Of a stretch of DNA of 46,116 nt, positions 1 through 9,200 are shown piece after piece; position 1 is the stretch's first letter, and each line of letters starts with the position of its first letter. Source of the DNA: an uncultured Clostridia bacterium (GTDB lineage: Bacteria > Bacillota > Clostridia > TANB77 > CAG-508); the NCBI GenBank assembly GCA_947626025.1, contig CANQQQ010000011.1, positions 1 through 46,116 of the forward strand, given 5' to 3'. Made by a program: the position numbers and the translations under genes. The notes under the pieces are model-generated. The model saw nothing but the letters and a program-made list of their open reading frames with translations. It searched no databases and was not told the DNA's origin.

Positions 1-90
1 TCACATAGCCTTCTAATATATTTCCCTATATCACTTCGCAGTTTGCTGTATATTGCTTTTCTCCTATATTTTGGAATAAAAGAAACCGGA
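1..90 (-). pseudogene. IS200/IS605-family TnpA transposase, N-terminal fragment running off the left edge
   Basis: Read leftwards from position 80, the minus strand gives FIPKYRRKAIYSKLRSDIGK and then YIRRLC. This fits the start of IS200/IS605 Y1 transposases, which typically run KYHVVFIPKYRRKxIY..LR.DI...LC.YKG. The first ~20 residues expected of the family are missing. The frame upstream is closed by TAA at 117-119, has no ATG, and contains the hairpin at 78-112. This looks like a 5'-truncated remnant, but the catalytic HUH and tyrosine motifs would lie beyond the edge and cannot be judged. The plus-strand frame that is open here (ending TGA at 91-93) runs into the hairpin and has no recognisable similarity. 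The identification rests on ~26 residues, but the FIPKYRRK signature is distinctive. Confidence 0.6.
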
Positions 91-112
91 TGATGGTATT
101 CCGGTTTCTTTT
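78..112. terminator. Strong hairpin, terminator-like, between the giant gene and the transposase remnant
   Basis: AAAAGAAACCGGA (78-90) pairs perfectly over 13 bp with TCCGGTTTCTTTT (100-112) around a 9-nt loop. On the plus strand it is followed by TTGTTTTTATTTTT, a good U tract. On the minus strand only CTTTTATT follows, so as a terminator of the giant operon it is weaker. IS200-type elements are known to carry a hairpin terminator at their left end, and this could be a relic of one. Confidence 0.6.
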
Positions 113-124
113 GTTTTTATTTTT

Positions 125-206
125 AGATTATCTACAAAACTCTTTACCTTTATTCCGTGTGCATGAAATATCGGTTTTAAGAGTTTTGTATGCACACTGA
201 TAATCT
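125..206. repeat. Nested inverted repeats with pseudoknot potential in the 3' flank of the giant gene
   Basis: Three helices can be read. Outer: AGATTATC (125-132) with GATAATCT (199-206). Inner: TACAAAACTCTT (133-144) with AAGAGTTTTGTA (179-190), perfect over 12 bp and stacked directly on the outer helix on its 5' side. Third: GTGTGCAT in the loop (157-164) with ATGCACAC (190-197) at the junction between the two helices, which would make a pseudoknot. It lies 47 nt past the giant gene's stop codon. It matches no RNA family I recognise. It could be a 3'-UTR structure, an insertion-sequence end or a structured RNA. Confidence 0.5.
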
Positions 207-252
207 TTATTATCTTTTTATTTTAAATCGCTTATTTCTCAAATATCGCGTT

Positions 253-3200
253 TTAATCTAAGATAAATTCATATTCTTCTCCACTGTATTTAACAGTATG
301 TTTAATTGTCTTTCCTCTATGTGTAATTTCAATTGCTTTTCCATCTAATTTCTCACTTATTCTGTCACTTAATACTACTTTGACAGCTTCTGCATAAGTA
401 TCTCTATCTAAGAACTTATCAATATTTAATGATGGATCGCGTTTAGTGATATTAGCTTTTCCACCTAGGACGAACTCGCCGTCTTCTACTACGTATACTT
501 CTACGTTACGTTTGAATATTACTATTAATAGAATTAATAATCCTATAATTCCCATAGCTCCTGCTACGATTCCTGCTACTAATTTTATAATATCTCCATT
601 ATCTTCGTCTTGAACACCTAAAACTTCTGTTGGTTTTTCAGGTTCTTGAACTTCTGGTTTTTGTGGTTTTTGAACTTGTGGTTTTTGAACTTCTGGCTCT
701 TGAACCTCAGGTTCTTGAATTTCTGGTTCTACTACTGTTGGTTTATTTGTTTCAGGTTGTTGAACACTTGGAGTTGATGGTTTTGTAGTTGTTGTAGCTT
801 TCTTAGCTACTTTTACTGCAAAGTTTGTTTCAAATCCTGCGTAAGTAACTGTTATTGATTGTGTACCAGCTTTTTTACTGTTGTAACCTGATACCATATC
901 ATCTGTTACTGTTACTATATATGTTCCACTTGATTTAGTAACTTTAATTGTTGCACCTGTTACATCTAATTTTTGTCCATATTTGTAAGATGTTTTATTT
1001 GGATTAGTATTCATTTCTATTCCTTTTATTTCATCTATTACTGTTACTTGGAAACTTCCTTGTAAATCTTTATATGTTACTGCAATATCTTGTAATCCTT
1101 CTTTTGTACTATTGTATCCTGACACCATAGATGCTGTCATTGGAACAATTTCTTGTATTGAACCACTTGCTGTGAATATAGTTACTGATCCACCTTCTAG
1201 ATTTAAACTTTCTCCATATTCATATTTTAATTTTCTTGGTGGTGTGATTGTCATTCTAGTTACATAGTCTTTTACTACAACTGTGAATTCATCTGTAAAT
1301 CCTTCGTATGTTACTTTTATTTTTTGTTCTCCTATTTTCTTTGGATCATATCCTGTTACTGTAGCTCTATCCATTGGTATAGTTTGTTTTGATCCACTTG
1401 ATTTTGTAACTTCTAATGTTCCACCTGTTAAGTCTAATTCTTCACCATATAAGTATTCTACTTTGTTTGGTAATTCTTTGATTTTTACATCGCTTAACTC
1501 ATCTACTACTGTTATTGTGAATGTTCCTTGCATTCCTTGATATGTTACTGTTATTGTTTTTGTTCCTGATGAACTTGTATCAAATCCTTGTATCATGTCA
1601 ATTGTCATGTTTACAGGAGTTTCTACTTTTCCACTTGCCATTACTATAGCAACTTTTCCTCCAGTTAAATCCATTGTTCTTTCACCAATGTTATAAACTG
1701 TTTTTCTAGGTCTTGTTATATCTAATCTAGCTATATAATCTACTACTTCTACTTCATAAGTTGTAGTTAATCCTTCATAATTTACTGTTAATGTTTGTGT
1801 TCCTAATACATTAGGATCAAATCCTTGTACCATACTAAGTGTAATATCTACTATATCTGGTTGTGAACTACTATTTCTTACTACTTCTATAGTTCCGTTT
1901 GTTACGTCTAATCTTTCTCCATATTTATATTGTTGTTTTGGATAAGTATGCATTTTTATTGATGTTATACCATCTGTTATTGTTACTGGGAATGATTTTG
2001 TTATTCCTTCATAAGTTACGTTTATTGTTTGTGTACCAATGTGCTCTTTATCAAATGCACTTAATTGTACTGATCCATCTGTAAGTAGTACTGTATCTCC
2101 TACTTTTCCACTTGCCATGATGGCTTGTACGCTACCACCTGTTAAATCTAACTCTGTAACTCCATATTGATATGCAGTGTTTGTTGGTGGTGTTAATAAT
2201 ATGTCTTTTACATAATCTTCTATTGTTATTTGATATGTAACTGTTGCTGGGTTTCCATTTTCATAGTTACCATAAGTTACTGTTAATGTTTGTGTATATG
2301 GATAGTTAACTGATGTTCCTAATTCACTATCAAAACCGTCTATCATATCTTCTTGTATTGGAACCATTACTACTTGTCCATTTAATTTAGTTACTTTTAG
2401 GAAGCCTCCTTCTACACTTAAAGGATCTCCATATTTATATGTTTGTTTTGTTGGTGCTGGACTTAATTCTATTTTTTCAACTCCATCTACTACAGTTATT
2501 TCAAAGTATGTAGTAAGTGGTGTTCCATTTTTGTCAGCTCCATAAGTTACATTTACTCTCTTTGTTCCTGTACTTGTTGTTAAGTCAGTTAAATTTGTTA
2601 ATTGAACTGCTGGATCATTTAATGCTACTAATTTATGATTTCCTGCTTGATAAATTACTTTGATGTCTGCTTTTCCATTAGTTCCTAATGCTGCATCTAA
2701 TTTATATTGTGTTTCGCTTATATCATATTTTAAATCATCTGGGTATGTATTCATTTGTATACTTACCTTATTATTTTTAATTGTTATATCAAACTCTTCT
2801 GTTTCTTTTGATCCGTCTTCTTTTTCATAAGTTACTTTTACTTTTTTCTTAACTTCATCATTTGCATCAAATTCATCTGCACTTGGTTGTAATGGTCTAG
2901 TTAATGGTTTTGTAGTTTCACTACCACTTCCATCTGTTACAACTTCTTCGATTGTTATTTTTGGATCTGTTATATCTAGATCTTTTTCATCTTGTGTACC
3001 ATCAGCATATTCTGTTTTTAATTTTAATCCGCCTAATTCTAGATCATCGCCATAGTCATATTCTGTGTTTTCAGGATTTATAGTTCCTGTAATTTCTTGA
3101 TTTACTATTCCATTTTGTACAGTTATTGTAAATTCTGTAGTAAGTGGTGTACTATCTTTATCCGTTCCATAAGTTACAGTTACTTGTTTTGCTCCTGCAC

Positions 3201-6200
3201 TTGTTGTTAATGTTGTTAATGTTGTTAACATACTTGAATCTATTTCTACTATCTTTGTATTTCCTGCTTGATATGTTACTTCGATATCTGCGTTTCCATT
3301 AGTTCCTGTTCCACTTGCCGCTGTTAATTTATATGTTGCTTCACCTATGTTGTATTTTAAATCTTCTGGGTATGTATGCATTTGTATACTTACCTTATTA
3401 TTCTTAATTGTTATATCAAACTCTTCTGTAACTTCTGTTCCATCTTCTTTTTCATAAGTTACTCTTACTTTTTTCTTAACTTCATCATCTGGACCAAATT
3501 CATTTGCATTTGGTTGTAATGGTCTTGTTAATTCTTGAGTAGTTTCTGGACCTACTCCGCTGTTTACAACTTCTTCAACTTTTAATTTTGGATCATCTAA
3601 ATCTAGATCTACCTCATTGTCTGTACCGTCAGCGTATTGTGTTTTTAACTTTAATCCGCCTAATTTTAGGTCATCACCATAATTATATTTTGTATTTTCT
3701 TCTGCTATTTCGCCTGTAATTTCTTGATTTACTATTCCATTTTCTACAGTTATTGTAAATTCTGTAGTAAGTGGTGTACTATCTTTATCCATTCCATAAG
3801 TTACAGTTACTTGCTTAGATCCTGTATTTCCTGTTAATGTTGTTAGTACTGGTAACATATCATTTTGTATATCTACTAATTCTGTTCTTCCTGATTGGTA
3901 TGTTACTTCTATTTCTGCTACGTTATGAGTTGCACCTACTGCATCTAATACCCAAGCAGCTTCGTTTACATTGTATGTTTTCTTGTCTGGTTCAGTTTTC
4001 ATAGCAATACTTGCCATGTTATCTGTAATTACAATATCAAATTCTTTACTATCAGTTTTGCTTTGATATGTGTATGTTACTTTTAAACGTTTTGTTACTT
4101 GATATTTTCCACTAGTTAGGCTGAACTCACCTTGAGCTGGTTGTAATGTCTCATTTACTGTTGCACTAACTGAGTCTATTTCTACTGTTATATAGCTACT
4201 AATAGTACCTACATTTGTTATATTTTGGTCTCCACTTGCAAATTGATTTGTAAATGTTAAACCTGTTAAATCTAATTGATCTCCCCAATTATATTGTGTT
4301 TTAGGTGTTCCTGTAATTTGTACACCGTTTAATGTATCGTTTACATTATAGTAATAATCTACTGTTTTGTCGTTTGCTACACCATTTGCTCCTGTTGAAT
4401 GATATGTTACAGTTGCTGTTTTATGAGCACCAGCTGATGTAGTTTCTAATCCTGTTACCATACCACTTGTAATACTTTCTGTTTCAAATACACTAGGATT
4501 TGATTTTCTATATATTCTTATTTGTCCACCTGGATTATTTGTATCAGCTCCTATTGAATAGTTTTCTTGTGGTTTATTAGTTGGATCAATTTCTATATGA
4601 TCTACTATATCGTATACTGTTATTTGAGTTGTTGTTGTAGTATCTCCAGTATAGTTATCTCCGTCTGCTAGTGTATATGTTATTGTTAATGTTCTTTCTG
4701 CTTTATGATCAGATATAAATGCTGTTGAATCAAGTTCTGTTTTTACATCTTCTGATCCTGATGTTGTATCTTTTACCATTGCAGATGTTGCTGGTATTTC
4801 AGTTTGTTCTCCACTTGCACGTTGTATTTTTATTTTTATTTGTGATAAATCTACTGTATCCCCATAGTTGTATTCATCTTCAAATGCACTTGTGTCTATT
4901 GTTATTGATGTTATTCCATCAACTACTTTTATATTAAACTCTGTCTTTAAATCTTGTTCATCTTTATCTTTTCCGTATTTTACTTCTACTTTTACATTAT
5001 CTCCTTTAACAGCTGTTAAGTCTCCTAAAGGTGTTAACATTGAAGTATCTAATTCTACTATTTCTTCTCTTCCTGATTGATATGTTACTTTAATGTCAGC
5101 TCTTTGATTTTCATGATTTGTTGTAGAAGTTAAATTCCAGTTTTGCTCATGTAAATTATATTCTAATTTATCTGGCATATTGTTCATATCTATTCTTGCC
5201 ATGTTATCTGTAATTACAATATCAAATTCTTTGTAAATACTCTTATCTTGATATTCGTATGTTACTTTCAAATGTTTTGTTACTTTATATTTTCCATCTA
5301 CATTGCTGAAATCATCTTTATCTGGTTGTAATATCTCATCTACGTCTACAGAATCTCCATCTAAATCTAATGTTAAATATTGTTCAACATCATCTATATT
5401 TGTTATAGTTTGATCTGCACTTGCAAATCTATTTGTAAATGTTAATCCTGTTAAATCTAATTTGTCTCCCCAATTGTATTCTTTTTTAGGGTCTCCTGTA
5501 ATGTCTACACTATGTAATGCATCATTTACATTATAGTAATAATCTACTGTTTTATTGTTTTCTGCACCATATGCACCTGTTGATTCATATGTTACTGTTG
5601 CTGTTTTACTAGCACCAGCTGCTGCAGTAGCTAGACCTGATACCATATCATATGTAATATCTACTGTTTCATATGTATTAAGATCTGCTTTTCTATATAC
5701 TCTTATCTTTCCACCAGGACCTGGATCGCTTGGATCATCTCCTATTTCATAATCTGTTTTTGGTTGATGATCTGGATCAATTTCTATGTGATCTACTATG
5801 TTATGTACTTTGATTGTAACTGTTTTTGTATCACTTATAGTACTTCCATCTGCTGTATATTTTATTTGTATTTGTCTTTCTGCTATATTGTCAGTTTTGA
5901 AATCTTCTACTGCTAACTTTGTTGTTACTTTTTCCCCTTGAGGATCATCTGTTATATCTTTTATATCTGCTTGTGTTATATCAATAGTTTCTGATCTATT
6001 GCTTGCATATTGTACTGTTATTGTTATTGGAGAGAAATCAAGTGAGTCATCTTCTCCATAATTATATTCTTTATTTGTAAAGTTTGTAGTATCTATAGAT
6101 ACACTTACTACTCCATCAACTACTTTTATGTTGAATGTTGTTTTTAAGTCTTGTCCATCTTTATCTTGTCCATATTTTACTTCTACTTCTACACTGTTGT

Positions 6201-9200
6201 TCACAGCAGTTGTTAAGTCTTTTAAAGGTGTTAACATAGCCTCTGTTAATTCTACTATTTCTTCTTTTCCTGATTGATATATTACTTTTATGTCTGCTTT
6301 TTGAGTTGGTAGATTTGATGTAGCAGTTAAATCCCATGTTTGTTCATTTAAATTATATTCTACCTTATCTGGCATAGTGTTTATACTTATGCTTTTCATA
6401 TTGTCTTTAATTGTAATATCAAATGTTTTAGAATCTGTTTTTCCATCAACTGTATATATTACTTTTAAGTGTTTTGTTACTGTATCTGTAGTAGCAAATT
6501 CTGATTTGTCTGGTTCTAATAGTTCTGCAAATGCAACTTCATCGCTACCTTTTACTTCTTTTATTTGTATATCGCTCTTAATAGTGTTTATATCATCATT
6601 TGCATAAGTCAAAGTTTGACTTGAATATATCTTTTTAAATACTAATCCCTTTAAATCTAGGGTATCTCCCCAATTATAAGCTGTCTTAATTGGAGCATCT
6701 TCTATTGCTACACTCTTAAATTGGTCTATTACATCATATTGATATGTTACTTGTTTTGTTACATCTGCATCAGTTGCATCTTTTTCTGTGTATGTAACTG
6801 TTGCTGTTTTACCTGTTTGAGCAGTTGTAGTTTCAAGATCTGTTACTTTTACTCTAGAGTCTTCCATATCAACTTTTTCTTCATTTCCTGCTTTTCTGTG
6901 TACTAATATTGCTCCATTGTCTGAAGGTATGCTTTCCCCTACTTCATAAGATTTTTGAGGTTCATCGCTAGGATCTATTTTTATGCTATCTACTATGTTA
7001 TAAATTTCTATTTCATATTCATATTCTTTTTCATATCCATCTATTGAATATTTTACTTTTAATTTTCTTTTTATGTTATAAGTTGGTGTGAATTTTTCTT
7101 TAGCTAGGCTTGTTGTTGCTTCTGTTCCTAAATCCCAAGATCCATCAGAAACCTCTGTTACATCTTTAACCATTGTAACATCTACTGCTTTATGTGTTCC
7201 TTTAGTTCCTGGAACTGTACTTGCATATTTAACATATATATCTAATCCAGTAAAGTTTAATTCTTCTCCATAGTTATATTTCTTTTTAAGACTACTTGTG
7301 TCTACTTCTATATCTACACCTACTACTCCATCTTTTACATTTACATCAAATGTTGTTGTATGTTGTTCACTATCTAATGGATCTGTGTATGTTACTGTAA
7401 CTTGTTTACCATCTCCTGGTTCATTTGTTACAGTTGATGCGTCTGTAATTGTTACATGTTTTGCTGCAAGATCTGAAGCATCTAGATCTATATTTTCTTG
7501 TCTTCCTGATTTTCTTGTTATTTCTAGTTTAGCTCCTGTTAAATTCCATGAACTTGCATTTAAATTATAATTTTGATCAGGTAAATCTTTTACTGTCATA
7601 GAAGCTACAGTGTCTTTTATATCTACATCGTATGCATCTGTCTCAACAGTTTTTCCATTTTCTTCATATTTAAATTTTACCTGCTTTGTTACTTTATTTG
7701 TTCCATCAGTAAATTCACTTGTTTCTGGGCTTGTACTGAATTCTTCATCTGTACTGTCATCTATTACTTCAATGTCTTCTACACCTACATTTTTAGTTGC
7801 TCCTGATTCATAAGTTACTTCTATTGTTAATCCATCTCCTGGATTATATTCTTCTCCATATTCAACATCGCTAGCTGGAGTTCCTCCTGTAACTTTTACT
7901 GATTTTACTACATCTTTTATTGTAATATCAAATGTTGCTTGGTGCATTCCACTTGAATCTGTGTATCCTGTTATGTCTGATCCTTCTTCATTATGGTAAG
8001 TAACTAATAAAGTTTTCTTACAAGTTCCATTTTCAAATTCTGAAGCTAATGGTTTTAATACCTCTGCTTTTGTAGCTGTAAGATCATTATAACTTACTGT
8101 TACTTCTGAAGCTGTCATTAATATTCCAAAGGTTGTATCTTCTGCACCACTAGCATAATGGAATTTAATTCTACCTCCAGCTGGATCAAATGTATCTCCA
8201 TAATTATAAACTGTTTTACTTGGTCTCTGATCAATTTTAATTCCTGTAACTACATCTTTGATTTTTATATCAAATGTTGTTGAAACTACTGTATTAAATT
8301 CGTCAACATCTGTTACAGTTAATGTTAATGTTTCGTTACATAGATGACTACTATCAAATTTTTCTGCACTTGGTGAGTCATTATATCCTTGAATCATCTC
8401 TTTAGTGATTGGTGTTCCTGAATTAGCATGTGATCCATCTGCATATTGTTCAATATATGTTATTTCACTAATAAATCCTGCGTTCTCAAGCTTAGTTGCA
8501 TAAAATTCAGTTGAATCACCAGTATTATTTATTTGAATACCTGTAACATAATTTTTTAATTCTATTACTAATTTGTCAGTATCATTATCTGTTGTCTGTC
8601 CTGCATATGTAACTGTTAATTTTTGTTGTGCTAAACTATTTGCAGTATATTCACTTGGATTTAACATTCCTACTACAACAGGTATGTTAAATGTTTGTCC
8701 TGATTGTGTTGTTACTGTTAATTCAGCGCCTTCTAAATTTAAGTGTGTTAATTCTGTTCCATATTTATTTTTTGCAGTTGTTTGATTAGAAACTCTTATT
8801 GATGCAATAGTATCATTTACTAATATTGTATAAGTAGTTGTTACCTTTACATCTGTTCCATCCTTACCTGGTTCTGTATATGTTACTGTTATAGTTTGTG
8901 TTCCTACTTCACCTTTTCCTGCAACACTTTGTTTATCTGTACATTTATTTATATCAGCTTTTGTATCGCTAATTGATATTTTTCCATCATTTAGTTCTAC
9001 AAATTCTACTTTTCCACTTTTTCTTGTTATTCTAACTTGTCCACCTGTTGTATCTATCGTCTGATCATGATCATATTCACAATCTGTTGGTGTTTTTGAC
9101 ATTACCATTTCTGTTATAGGGTCATATACTTGTATGTTGAATTGGTCTGATAATATTCCATCTTTATAAGTAATAGTTATTTTAGTATGGTCTACATCTG

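Noticed and set aside
1-93. Plus-strand open frame at the left edge (30 residues, hydrophobic)
   Set aside because: Its stop lies inside a terminator-like hairpin, and the minus strand gives a recognisable transposase sequence over the same bases.
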